Shown here: piece after piece, positions 30,604-44,288 of the stretch
Position numbering within the stretch: the first letter of the stretch is position 1
Layout: the number at the start of each line of letters is the position of its first letter
Assembly (NCBI GenBank): GCA_001632435.1
Contig: KV424023.1
Location: 3,468-67,467, forward strand
Origin: Calocera cornea HHB12733
Taxonomy: Eukaryota > Basidiomycota > Dacrymycetes > Dacrymycetales > Dacrymycetaceae
Length of the DNA: 64,000 bases
Reading direction: 5' to 3'
Notes under the pieces: generated by a model
Database searches by the model: none
Seen by the model: only the letters and a program-made list of their open reading frames with translations
What the model was told of the DNA's origin: nothing
Made by a program: the position numbers and the translations under genes

Positions 30604-33005
30604 GGTTTGGTAGGATACGTAAGCCAGGGCTGCTGGGTGGGGGTGGGTGGGATTGGGGGGCAGATGTATGCGCTTTATAGGGCGGCTGGGAGTGTGGCTG
30701 ATGGTGTGGTGGGTGCGGGGTGGTGGGTGGATGCTGTGGTGGCTGTCTGTAATGTAGCCTTTTGGTGGAAGGTGGGTTGGGGGGGGGGGGGGGAAGGTGG
30801 TGGTCGTCTGTGGCGAAGGAGGACGGCGGGAGCGGGAGCAGGCGCGGGGGAGCGTCGGTAGGGGGAGGGTGAGGGTGAGGGGAGTGTCTTGACCCGTGCG
30901 GTAATATATAGCGGGAGGGGGCAGGAATCGGACGGTGAGTCTCGTCTCGGTCAATCGAGGTGAGCCCAGAGGGAAGTGGGCGCCCCACGCGAGCGGGCGA
31001 GCAGGGAAGGCAGGCGAATAATACGGCGGACAAGGATGGCCCCAGAACGGCCCTCCGGCTGATTGTGATTGGGCGGTGTCCCCCCGTCCCCCCTCTGCCG
31101 CTCGACGCTGGGCGAACCGTGTGCTGCACAGGGTGCGGCCGGCGTACCCCCCAAGCACAGGGACCCCGGCCACTCCGGTCTGCAACGCCCGCCAGACCAA
31201 GCGGGCGCTCTCTTCCGAGTCAGGCCGCACTCTGTCAGACCCCTGCACAGCCCACCAGGATCCCACCAGGATCCCTTCCCCCCCACCTACCAGCAGGCGA
31301 GGGCCTCCGGCCGCAGCGGGCGGTGTGCAGCGTGCGGTCAGGCACAACCGACTCCGAGGACATCAAGATCCAATGTCCCATCCGCACCCGCCACCGTTGC
31401 CTGCCCACCAGCCCCGGAGACCACACAATGACCACATTTCCCCAAAGGTGCTCCTGCTCCTGCTCCTCCACCCTTCCCCAGTTCAGCCCAGCGCGGAACA
31501 CACACGGGCGAACCCTCGGTCCATGCCCACCGGCCGCTCCCTCGGCCCGCGCTGCGCTGACCAGCCCACTGCCGCGTGTTAACCTAATTCCACCCTCCGC
31601 TTCACCAACCCGAACATGAACACGACACCCCGTTACCTGCCCCCCAGCGCGCGCTTATTCAAACTCCCTATGTACAGTATTCATTGAGCCCTGCCTTCCT
31701 CCTGTGCCAAGCGCGGGCCCCCAGCCACCCGCATGTAAGACCCCTGTCGCACCCCGCGGGCGCATTTCGGCCTCGACAGTCTCATCACGGCTATTGGCCC
31801 CTTCCTGAGTCCTGAGGCTGAGCTGCACGCGGACGCGCAGTCGGCAGGGACCGGCTCGGGCTCGTGTGGGCTTGTGCTCCCACCCCACCCCAACTCACGC
31901 TCATGCTGTGGTCGTGGTCAGCCAATCGGTCGGCGCTTGTCCCCTTCGCTCCTGCGGATCTCCCGCCCACAGTGCTGGTCGCATAACGCCGACCCCGAGC
32001 TAATCCCTCGCTTCGTCGATGAGATCGTAGGCTAGGCAACCCCGGCCTTGCCCCAGCACAGTCACAGACCACGGGATCCTCCTCCGGCTACTCGAGGGGG
32101 TCAGTACTCAGTGACTCGGTGACGTGCGCTCGTCAAGCCGCCCGGTCGCCCGGCTCCATCGGCTCGGGAGCACAGAAGCGCCCGTCCTATGCCCCGTGTG
32201 TCGTGCGTCGTGCGTGGCCGGGTCTGCGACGGCGAGCGGGTGAGCGGTCGGCGGGCCGCTTCATCAAGCGTCAATCATCCATCACTGTACTGTATTGCCT
32301 ATGCGCATCTTGCATCTGCAGCCGCCGGAGCTGTGAACCCCACACAGCTCATCTTGCATCGTGCATCTTGCATCGCACCGGCCCTCAGGCGCCCTTCCGT
32401 GCACCGGCACAGAAGCCGCCCACCGACCCGGGCCAGCGGGTGGAGTGCCCAGAATAGCAGGTGCAGTGGACCATGTGGGACTTTCCGAATACAGGTTCGC
32501 CCAGACTACGAACAATTTCCAGGACCTTCCGGCGCCTGTGCTCGGTAGTGCAGTGTACTGTAGGATTGCAAGTACTAAGTCTGATGTGGTGCTGGCTAGT
32601 GTTCCCGCAGGACCGTCCTACCCCGACCGCCCACCCATCCATCCGTCCATCCCTTGTCCCAATCCCTCTCTGCCATCGGGTGCTAAAGGGTAACACCTAC
32701 GTTCCGCAATTCGGGTGTCAATGCCAGCTGCCAAACGGAGCGTGAGCACTGATGAGATTCTGGGCGGTGCACGCCGAGAAGGAGGGGCGACTTACAAGCT
32801 AGTGCGTTACGCGGCGGAAATGACGTGGAAGGACGGAGCGGTTACGAGGAAGGTTGCCGGTCGTGAGGGTCAGCGAGGTTCATAATCCAGGATTGAATAA
32901 AGGCGCAAAGCGTTGGTCCGTAGCAGGACCGAGTCGAGCCCCGACCCCGGTCGGAGCTGGGCCGCTGGCGGAGTGTGGATGAAGCGAAGAGCGGAAAAGC
33001 TGGAC
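30604..33005. other. Promoter of the Sfp1-like gene and spacer
   Basis: About 2.4 kb with no gene I can support. Directly upstream of the Sfp1-like gene the minus strand is strongly C/T-rich with a C run (30779-30793, read as G on plus), fitting a long 5' leader. Around 31.7 kb and 32.3-32.6 kb there are TACAGTA/TGTACTGTA words. Open frames here overlap on both strands and lack domains. Confidence 0.5.
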
Positions 33006-34619
33006 TCACCCGGTGATGGTCATTGCGGCCGCGCCCGCAAACAGCGCTGCTAGCGCGAGCACCTGGCGCTTCCACGAGCTGTCCCGCACGCCGTGGCTCT
33101 CGAGGAAGTCGCCCGCGAGGAGCTCGACGCAGCCCGAGTAGATGAGGACGCCCGCACTGATAGCCGACATTATACCGCTCATCAGGAGCGTGGTCGGGCC
33201 TGACGAGCGCAAACGCAGCACATGAGCACGGGTGAACAACGTTTAAGCCGACCAATCAAGAGAAGCCGAGACGGGGGCGATAGCATGTGCGGAAGTTGAT
33301 TGATAGCCACTTACCGCGAGGGTTCAGGGATCGTCCGACCAGACCGGCCGCGATTCCAATCGGCGTCGTTATGGCGAAGGTGAACGCGAGGATGTACGGG
33401 ATCGTGGATCCCCTGCGGAGGGGAAGCGAGGCGAGGCGGACGCCCAGTGTCAGGCCCTCAAAGAGCTGGTGGAAAATGATTGCGAGCAGAAGCGAGGCTG
33501 CAGGAAGCGAGTAGGTGAGGCCATCAGGGGTCAGAATTCTAGAAGGAAGGCGGGGAAGCCACCCACAAAAATTAGAACCCGACGTGACCACAAGAGTCAG
33601 ACCAATGATGATAGAGTGCAGCATGATCCCAGCTTGCAAGACCTACGCGAAATGATATTGTGAATGAATGGGCGGGCCATCGAGGTCTCAGGGGGTCCGC
33701 AGACGAACTCACCACAACCCCAAGAACCTGCACAGCAGCCTCTTGATGGGTAAGGGCTTTGCGCCCGTGCGCATGGTGCTGGTGGAGATAGCCGTCCCAG
33801 AAGTGCGTGTCACGCTCCCTATCGTCAGAATTGGCGATATGCGGCTCCCCGTCACGCACGGAGTCGAGGTCTTCCTCGGCCGGCGGTTCATCATTCACCG
33901 GATCGTCCCGGTACTCTACTGCTGGAGTTGGCAGGAATTTGTCAATCGCAGAGGGCCGCGAAGCAAGGTGCTCAACGTAGGAAGTCGCGCAGTCTACGAA
34001 GTCTTTTCGTCAGTCACAGTCCCGAGCGTGGAAGGCGTGGAGACCGGGTACATTCGACCAGGAATATCCCAAGACATGATATCATGCTGTATCATGCGCA
34101 GATCTGCGTGAGCTTCGCTCGGACCCGTCGAAACAATGGGAATCGACGCACACAATCACACCGGGCCAATGGCTACCAATTTTCACGGTCAGGCAAGGGT
34201 CTCCAAGGGCTGAATAAGCCTTGTTGAGCAAGTGCACAAAAGAAGTGGCAATGATGACGCCTAAAGCAGTGTTTGGCGAGATGAGCATCCGATTACGCAC
34301 ACGCAAACACAGCCTGAAGCACGCAAAAGAGCGGGGCGCACCTGTGCCGAAATGTTTCCCCACGAAAAAGGCGAGCGGAGGGATGTGTAAGTAGCTGACA
34401 CGCTTGGCGAAGGTTGGGAACATCGCGGCTAAGCCGGACATAGGGGTGTCGTCAGCTTCAGTGCACGCGCTGAACTACGCAGCATTGAACGCGCGTACCA
34501 AAGCATGAGACGAACAAGATAACGAACAGCGCGATTATGCGGAGAGGCACGTCCGAGTCGACAGAGTCGGTGGGACAGTCCGGTTCCATGGCCGCGAGTA
34601 CCCGGGCAGGATCGGCCAT
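33006..34619 (-). CDS. ZIP-family zinc/iron transporter
   Basis: This multi-exon gene starts at MADPARVLAAMEPDCP (34619) and ends MTITG (33006). Hydrophobic segments include PLRIIALFVILFVSCF, GVIIATSFVHLLN, GIMLHSIIIGLTLVV, LLLAIIFHQLFEGLTLG, ILAFTFAITTPIGIAAGL, and two more before the stop. ZIP signatures are clear: HSIIIG in one helix and HQLFEG (H-x3-E) in the next, which form the metal site. A hydrophilic loop with DGYLHQHHAHGRK provides the usual His-rich cytosolic stretch. Exon edges are plausible (for example 33182-33303 as an intron between LNPRG and PTTLLMSG), but I did not fix all of them. The protein should sit in the plasma or organelle membrane and import Zn or Fe. It shares a divergent promoter with the F-box gene to the right. 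Confidence 0.85.
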
Positions 34620-35213
34620 GGCACGCCTATTCCTTGGTTTTTGCAAGAATGTGCTTATTGCAGCCTATTGTTGTCACAGACCAGAGTGCACAGGAATCCC
34701 GGCAAGTAGACAAGCAAGTCGAATGTCAGTATTGGTAATGTGGATGGGTGTAGAAAGCAGCAGGAGTTCGGTTGTGCCGCGCTCGGCGCGCGCCTTACGA
34801 GAGGCTGGGAGGGCACCGGCCAGCAAATTCCAGCCCATTCGCGCTACGTCATTTAGTCACGGAGGTGGCGATGCAGGTTCCTAGGGATTTGCCTCCGTTC
34901 CTCTCCGCGCTTTTGCGGATCTTGGCGCCGCGAGACCACACTCGGACGCTCAACTCCCGTAGCCCCTTTGTATCTCCCTCTCCTTCGTCCGGTCTGACTC
35001 TTGGACCTGCTTATTTCTGTCGGAATTGCCGTCCATACAAACGCTCATCTGTAGCATCTATATCCAACAATAGACTTGTCTCAAGGACGCGTCATCGTCG
35101 GACTGGAACGGAACTCGCTGTGGCCCTGCTCAGCCCAGATCGAAACCTGCTCTCTAAGCGAGCGCTGCCCTGCCATAGCCGTCCTATTCTCCCGCTCTCA
35201 ACCGTGGCTTCAC

Positions 35214-37005
35214 ATGCACCCTCTCTTCGCCAGCCCCGCCGTACTTTCACGCGTGCTCACTCACGTCGACGATGACTCGCTAGCTGCCTACGCTACCGTC
35301 TCCAGGCCCTTCCACGAGGCCGCCCTCGCCGTCGTGTGGCGCGAGGCGACCCCGAGGAAAATATGGAGGCTATTTCCCGATGGGTACCTAGATATGGGGT
35401 CGGAGGATACACTGGTGCGCACGATCCCTCGCGGGATGACAAAAGCTGTGTCTGACCGAGTGACAGGTCCTTCCGGTTCCCATCGACGGGGCGACATGGG
35501 ATCGGGTCCAACAGCGCACGAAGCACGTACGCGTCTTCACGTACGGTCGCGAGCCGAAGGGCGCCCCTGACTGTCTACTCGCGCTGCTCCTGTTCCGCCG
35601 GTCGCTGCCGGTCTTTCCCCGCCTTCTTGAGGTGAACTTTCAGATTCAGAGCGTGGATGAGCTGCGTGTAATGTGTCTTCTAATATCGGACGAGTTGCGC
35701 GTGCTCCGTTGCACCATGTGCATATACGACCTCGTGGACGAGATCCAGGAGCCCACGTCGCTTATGCAGCTCGTGGCGGCGCTACGCGAGACCAGTTCTC
35801 TAGACCGGGTCGACTTCCACTTCTTCCTTCCGCCGGGAGATGACACTGCCGATGACTATTTGGAGTATTCTGCGCCCCTATTTGCGCTTCTCGACAGGTT
35901 CTTGGTCGGCTTCTTAGCGGACTGTCCAGCGCTGAAAGAGCTCAGTCTCAAAGATGTACCTTACACTGCAACATTGTTCAAATACATTGCGTGTCTGCCT
36001 AATCTGCAAGAGTTTGATTGGAAATTGCAATCCCCTTTGGACACCATCCGCTCGCGCCGTCTCCCCGTTACGCTCTCGGACCTGGAAATCGACGATATCA
36101 CTCCATTCCCATCGCTGCGAAGCTGGTACCTCGACCTCAACCTGGACGAGGTCGTAGACGCGTATCCCAACGACGGGTTCATTGCTGCCTTCATTGATCT
36201 CACCGCGTACTCGCCAATTCGATCCATCGTTCTGTCCTGGGTAGCCTCGAAGGAGTACGTCCGCGATGTGGTGGGGTCGATTGCGCTCACTTGGCCGGCA
36301 CTCAGGGATGTGACGCTGTCCATAACTCCTCCTCTGGATGACGGACTCGTCCACACGCATCGTTCCCTTGGACAAGTTGCAGCCGATGCCAACACTTCAC
36401 AAGCTTGGGATCGTTGGACGTTGCAGACTTTCCGACCGTTGCTGATGTGCAAGAACCTCCAGATCGTGAACCTGCATGTGCACCTCAACTACTCTTTCGC
36501 GTTCACCGACAAGGACCTGTCCGAGATGAAGGCCTGGCCGCAGTTGCGCTCGCTGAGCATCATGCACGCTAACGATCCGTGCAAGTGCCAGCAGCTGCAG
36601 GTGACGGTGATGGGGCTCATCGCGCTCCTGCTTGCGTGCCCCTCGCTCCGGGAAGTGTCGATGGAGATCGACTTGAACCCGGCGGTGCACCCGAACCTCC
36701 TGCAGGTATGGACGACCAACCTCGCCAACTCGCAGCTTCACCATCTCCGGATCGGAAACGCAAGCATTAGCAAGCCGGAGCAGATCGCGTCGCTTTTGCA
36801 TTCGATCGTCCCCAATATGGAAAGCTTGGAGTTTGGCCCTGTGCGGTTGCCGGAGGCAGACGCACTTCAGATCGGCACGGATGAGGATATTGCGGAAAAG
36901 ATTGCGGAGACCCAGGTGGAGCTTGTCAGGATCAAGAATGCACGAGCGGTCAACCAGCTGCTGAAAAAACTGCGAAATGGGAAATCACACAAGAGAGCAA
37001 GGTAA
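35214..37005 (+). CDS. F-box protein with leucine-rich-like C-terminus
   Basis: Exons 35214-35414 and 35467-37005 join in phase to 579 residues; the 52-nt intron has a GTGCGC donor and a GTGACAG acceptor. Residues 1-45 (FASPAVLSRVLTHV ... LAAYATVSRPFHEAAL) have the pattern of a basidiomycete F-box. WDRVQQRTKHVRVF follows, and then a long series of Leu-rich segments (LKELSLKDVPYTATLF, LRSLSIMHAND, LREVSMEIDL) typical of the family's substrate-binding part. By family knowledge such proteins recruit substrates to SCF ubiquitin ligases through Skp1. The target is unknown; the family is highly expanded in Agaricomycetes. The start was chosen as the ATG directly before the F-box. Confidence 0.8.
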
Positions 37006-37398
37006 TGATGGGAACACCGCACGTCGGCCGCCGTCTTTTCACTTTCTTCTTGTTCCTTTTGGGTTGTATATGGCTACCATCTTGGGCTAAGGATACCGCA
37101 TGCCATCATGTCTTACGCGCATTTGCCCTACTACATACCACGGCGTTGTATATACACCAGCCATGAATATAACACCACAACACGAGTCAATATCTGACGC
37201 TCCTTAGACCCACTAGCGCCGGGGTGGAAATGCACGAAAAGCGGCGTGCTAGGCTAAAAGTGCCTTCCAGAAGGCCGAATCCCGCGACCGAAGCTCACGT
37301 GGCTTAGTGATGGCCGCTGCCACCGAGATTTCGACCAATACACTTATCGAGTGTGCCGCTGAAACTATCCTGCCCGCGAACGACGACCATCCCCAAAT

Positions 37399-37980
37399 AT
37401 GGCTCGCTCGGTACAGGACCGCGTCCCCGACTCCGATGACGAGACCAACCAGGCTACGAATAGCGAAGAAGACAGATCGCAGATGACCCGCTCTGCCGGT
37501 CCCGCGCATCGCTCGACCGAGAGTCGCCAGGCGCGCGAGCCCGCGAACTCACGTTACGAGCCGTCGTCCGACCCCGCGTCTCAGGTTCCAAGGCAGAAGA
37601 CTGCCGTGACGGTGAAAATAGGTGAAGAGGGTGAGGCTATTGATTCCTTCGATGCTATTTACTAGAATATTGGGTTCAGAAATGAAGTTCAACCTGAGTC
37701 GCTCGATCCCCTTTTGGAGGGTCTTCTCGAAGGTAGAGGTTCGCCGTTCAGCCAATTTTCCTCTGACCGCAGCACTGAGCTTCCTTCAGAACAAATTCCG
37801 CATGCAACCCGATACGCTTCGCTTTCTCTACGACGAGGTACGCATCGGTAAGGACGATACTGTTGCCAGTCTCAACCTCGAAGACGACGCCGTTATCGAG
37901 GCCCACCTGGAGCAGGTAGGACCCGCATGATGATTGTCGATCTTGTGTCTGATCATCTCGCATAGGAAGGAGGAGCGTAG
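37399..37980 (+). CDS. SUMO precursor (copy 1)
   Basis: Exons 37399-37621, 37680-37732, 37790-37915 and 37966-37980 join in phase to 138 residues. The first 70 residues are a disordered, charged tail. The ubiquitin-like fold follows: VTVKI, EMKFNLSRSIPFWRVF, NKFRMQPDTLRFLYDEVRI, LNLEDDAVIEAHLEQ. The last exon is only 15 nt and encodes EGGA, so the mature Gly-Gly end is made only after splicing; an unspliced reading ends in VGPA and would hide it. SUMO is conjugated to nuclear proteins after trimming by a Ulp protease. The exon plan matches that of the gene at 38262, including an identical 126-nt third exon, so the two are tandem paralogues. This copy is more diverged (FLYDE for FLHDG). Confidence 0.85.
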
Positions 37981-38261
37981 GGGAGTTACATGTTCACCAA
38001 TATTACTGAAATCAATGTAATCACCGACATTTACAAGACAATGGTCTAATACATGTTGTGTTGGCGAAGCTTAAGACGTCCTCGTGTGTTCGGGAAGAGA
38101 TTGGCATCGGGAGATATCGCCTTCACGTAGGAGAGCTTATGTCACGGACGCGCGCTTCAGGGTCGCGTCAAACGGTCGCGTCAAGTCGTTCGACTCACAG
38201 TTCTCCCGCAATCAATCACACGACATCATTTGCCCTACACTCTGCATCTAGCTAGCTGCCC

Positions 38262-38751
38262 ATGCCATCATACGACGAGGACGACGAGGAGTTTGAGCAG
38301 GCACAGCAGGAGGACTCACAGCCGCAGAAAAAGACAAAAATCCGTCTGACCATCCAATGTCAGGGCCAGCGTACGTCCTCTTCCCCACACTTCGCGGTGT
38401 TCCTAGTCGGCTGACATGGCGCAAGAATGTCAAGTGGACGTGAGCGCGACAACCCAGCTTGGGAAGGTGTTTGATGCTGCCTATGTACGCTCATACCACC
38501 CTTGAACCCGACAAGCGCACATGCTGACGCGCTGTCTTTGCCCATCACAGAAACGATTCAACAAGAAGAAAGGCACGCTCCGCTTCCTGCATGATGGAAA
38601 GAGGATACGGGAGCACGAGACACCGAAAATGTTGGAGATGGAGAATGAGGATGTTATCGATGCTGAGCTGGAGCAGGTGCGTCTGAAGCATACTTCCGTT
38701 TCGGTTCACACGTTGATGCTGTGCTGGCAGCTTGGTGGTGCAACGTGGTGA
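38262..38751 (+). CDS. SMT3: SUMO precursor (copy 2, canonical)
   Basis: Exons 38262-38370, 38426-38484, 38551-38676 and 38731-38751 join in phase to 104 residues. The N-terminus is acidic (YDEDDEEFEQAQQED). The SUMO fold follows: IRLTIQCQGQQCQVDVS, LGKVFDAAY, KRFNKKKGTLRFLHDGKRI, MLEMENEDVIDAELEQ. The short last exon gives LGGATW, that is Gly-Gly plus a three-residue propeptide removed by a Ulp-type protease. Size and spacing fit yeast Smt3. It lies 280 bp downstream of copy 1 in the same orientation. Confidence 0.9.
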
Positions 38752-38972
38752 TGACAAGAGCGCTTGCATGCCCAGCTTCTGTTTCTTTCCCTTCACGCTA
38801 CGCCTTGTTCGCCCTGTCGGGCCTTTTATGTCTACCGATACCGTCCAATTACTGTCCAAAACATTATATAATCATTCTGCCAGAACCCTCTTCATATAGC
38901 CGACCGGGTCAAATAAGCAAAGGGGATAAGCGCATACCAGGCTCTGTCGCTTCAGACATTTTACCATGACGC

Positions 38973-40840
38973 CTACACGACGACGGCCTTTGTCTTGTTG
39001 AGACTCATGACGAAGTCAATCGGGAGCTGCAAGTGAGCAGAAACCATCTCCGGGGGGGTGAGCGCGAGCCACTGCGTCAAGCTGATGTCCTGGTAGAGGG
39101 GCGCGTTGAAGATCTCGAGGAACTTCATCGGTCCGGTACCGATGTTCTCGACGTAATGGCCGTCTTTACAATGGGTCAGTGGGGGATCAAGTGCCCGTAG
39201 AAAGTAGACTCACACGAGGGAGGGATGTATGCGATGTCGCCAGCCTGGTAGGTGAACGTGCGAGCGGCAGCGGTTGAAGCGAAAGACGTGATCCTCGCAT
39301 TGCCCTCGCTACTCCCAGGTTAGCATGGACACCTATCTCAAGCACCGTTACGTACATGAAGAAGGTCCACTCAGGTTCCGTGGGGTGCCACTGCACACAC
39401 GCACACACTTGTCAGCGGGAGTACGGGAACGGTAGGTGGAGATTTACGTGAAGCTCCCTCAGACCGCCAGGGTTCACGGTGACCTCCGCTGCGGAGATCG
39501 TTGTGGAGATGGGGAAGGTACGAGTATCCACGACCTTGACCGATCCACCCTCCAACGGGGTGGCCGCTATCTTCGACAACGGATAAGAGAACGGTGTTGG
39601 AGTGGTACCAAGCGGGCCATCCGCGAGCTCGCAGTCGACCTCGATGGAAGGTGGTACCGGGGCAGGGAAGATGTACAAAGCATTCTCGGGGATGTGATCG
39701 AAGATGGAGACGTCGGCGTGGAAATTCTTAGCGAGAACCTCTTTGGGAACATGGGCCAGCCAGTCGGTCACCATGAAAGTCGAGTCCTCACTGAAACTGC
39801 CGTTGTCGAAGACCAGCAAGAACTCGCAACCATCAGCTGTGTCGTTCAGACCCTGGATCGAATGAGGAACGCCAGCGGGGAAGTACCCTACAAGCCGTTA
39901 GCATCAATGCGTTGCGGAGGAAGTGGTGTTCTCACAAAGATCACCCGGGTACTGAAAGAATACGGGTGAGCGAGCACGCCAGAGGACGGTCGGAGATTGG
40001 AACGTACAATGTCCTGGATGTAATTTTGGCCATCGGCGTTGACCGCTGTTATGCGGGCGCTTCCCTGAAGGCAATAATATCAGCCGATTATCGGGAAAAC
40101 ATTAGTAAGATAAATCGAACAGCAAGCATGTACGACCACTGCAGAGAGCTATTATTAGAACGGGTTCCCTTCCAAAAACAGTAGCTGCGTACCTCCGCTG
40201 CAGTATGCCAGTGCAACTCCCTAAACATAGTTCAGATGAAACATCCTTCGGGAAGAACGGCCGACAAACCGAATAGAGCCAGCCGTGAGCCGCATGTTGA
40301 CACCAGCCATAGTTGTGGCGATAGGCATGTCCGTCACTGTGGCATGATAAGAACGGCGAGCCAACACAGTTTAATGTAATGGGTACCTGTTTGCTGACGC
40401 GCAAAACCACCGCTTTGTAGGCGATTCTTCGACTGGCTGAAAGACCATTTCGAGTTCATTCTAGAGCTGTCAGTCAATTGCATACAGCATAAACAGGAGT
40501 GAGCTCACACGCTGCCGGCGTCGGTCGAAGGAGGAGCCAAGAGATCTGGGTACTGTTCTTCCATTGGGATGTTCTGAGGGCCAAGGATGTCGGCTCCAAT
40601 AGGGCCAAGACCGACCCTGGTGCGGATGGCCTCAGGCGTCTCCTCCTGGAAAAGTTCATAGTAGGAATCATTCGGGTCATCGCTGGCGTAGGCTCCTGTC
40701 GGTGCAGCAGCCAGAGCAGGTGCAATGTTGCTTGCGACGATTGCGGACGCTTCCGCATAGGTGAGACGCTTCTCGATCACAGCCGCAAGGCCACGAGTTG
40801 CGAATGCGGCGGACAGGGCAACGGAGAGCAGAGAGCGCAT
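38973..40840 (-). CDS. oxdC: Secreted bicupin oxalate decarboxylase
   Basis: This multi-exon gene (about nine short introns) starts MRSLLSVALSAAFATRGLAA, a signal peptide, and ends LNKTKAVVV. The first cupin has RLTAGSIRELHWHTAAEWAY with H-x-H ... E metal ligands, then [20 protein letters not shown] with the third His. The second cupin repeats the pattern (TVNPGGLRELH, spliced to WHPTEPEWTFF, then GDIAYIPPSC spliced to GHYVEN). Two Mn-type cupins plus LLVFDNGSFSEDSTF match fungal oxalate decarboxylases, which convert oxalate to formate and CO2 outside the cell. The enzyme regulates oxalate in wood- and litter-decay fungi. It runs convergent to the SUMO pair. Confidence 0.9.
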
Positions 40841-41747
40841 TTTGACTTGAGGACGGTGATGAGTGACGGTCTGGCTTGAGCCCTGAGCCATTCGTGGTTG
40901 AGGTTTTTATGGCGATAAGGGCTCCCCTCTCCGAGAGCCGGACGTACCTCCTTTTGGTAGAAGGACTCGCTCCTGAGTGGGACGAGGTTATCGAACGAGT
41001 GGGCCCAACAGTGGCCAGAAATTTCACCCTCATGGTTGGTAACTCCGAAAAGCCAGGACAGACCTTCCGATAAAGGGAGTCTCAACATTTGCCCGGTTGC
41101 AGCACAGAGCGCCGCACCATGCGGAGAGGCAGGCCAAAAATTGCTGAGAGGTGGAGGTTCCGACGATTCAGAGTCGGGGCCCGGACAGAGGACACTGTAC
41201 TCGCTGGAAGCAGCAGTTGGAATGTGGCGCCCGGGTGAAAGGTCGTCACGTAGCCTTCGGGGGATTTTGCTCCAGCCCTGAGTGCCGAGCGGGCTACAGA
41301 CAAAAGAGCCGAAAGCAGTGCACGACCGACTCACCCTGAGCAGGTAGAATGGAAGTCATCAGGGCGAGGCAGTTTCAACAGACCACAGGATTAGATAACC
41401 ACGTTTTCTTCGCGAAGTCTCGTTTCACGCGTGAACCATCTTCGACAAGGACCAATGGGGCAACCGCATCAGTCTTCTTTCTAAGCGTGTCCGCGGCATT
41501 TGGGCGCGTTATCAATAGAAGCAGCATGGCGTGTTGGGTTCTCGGATCCACAAGCATAGAGATTGAGATTGTATACGAGAAGGAAGGAGAAAGGCAAGGT
41601 AAATTATCAGAAACGTTTCATACGGAGCTCGCTACTGACCCAAGTAGGAACCGTTTGAGAGGAAGACGTGATCGCATGTAGGAAAGTGAACGAAAGAGCA
41701 GTGTATCGCCGATCTTTGCCACCCGTCCCTTCGGGTATAAGGGAGAT
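40841..41747. other. Spacer between oxalate decarboxylase and beta-tubulin
   Basis: This holds the promoter of the oxalate decarboxylase gene and the 3' flank of the tubulin gene, both on the minus strand. I see no further gene. The minus-strand frame at 40777-41334 overlaps the decarboxylase start in another frame and is not supported. Confidence 0.5.
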
Positions 41748-43561
<1,814 letters not shown>

Positions 43562-44288
43562 CCTGCGGAAACGGAACAGCGTGAGTATATGCGCGAAAAT
43601 ATTGAGGATAACAAGGGAAAGGGGCCGGATGGAGCGACAGGGACAGGCGCAATATTGACACGAGGCAATGTTATCCCACGTTGCCAGGTAAGGGAACGGA
43701 AAAAACACGTGTCGTCCAGACATATGCGCAATGTATGCGCTCCAACCAGGCCCCACAGTGTGTAACAGACGAAAGGACACGTACTTGAGCTGTTTGGGGG
43801 GAGATTGAGAACGCAAAGATTGTGGTGATGGGTGAGGGGCAGACGACGACGGAGAGGGAAGGGTCGCACAGAAAGGTCGACGGACGCAGAACGTGGACGC
43901 GCTTCGCGCGCTGCACGGACCACTAGTCGCGTCTTCCCTACCCCAATAGAAGCCGAGCACGCGTCGACCTCGCGTTCCACGCATGCCATAGGGCGGGTCC
44001 CATTAAAACAAAGTTTTCATTGTTCGAACTCTTGACGAGAGTGGACAATGACACTACAACGCGCATATATCGAGGTGCTAACCCTCCCAGGCCTCTTATC
44101 ACGGCACTCTGGGCGGTCTGCTGTCCGCCATAAGTAGTACTCCGAAACGCGCGGCGCGTAAACCTTGTTCTGAGACATTTCGAGCACGCGTCAAAACATT
44201 GCCAACTGTTGACTACTGATACAAATGCTCTATCACGTAGTTCGCACATCATCTACACCTCAGCCGCAGAGGACAGAATACATGCGCC

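Noticed and set aside
37622..37930. SUMO copy 1 as a protein lacking the Gly-Gly end.
   Set aside because: The unspliced frame ends VGPA, but a GTAGGA...GCATAG intron joins to a 15-nt exon encoding EGGA.
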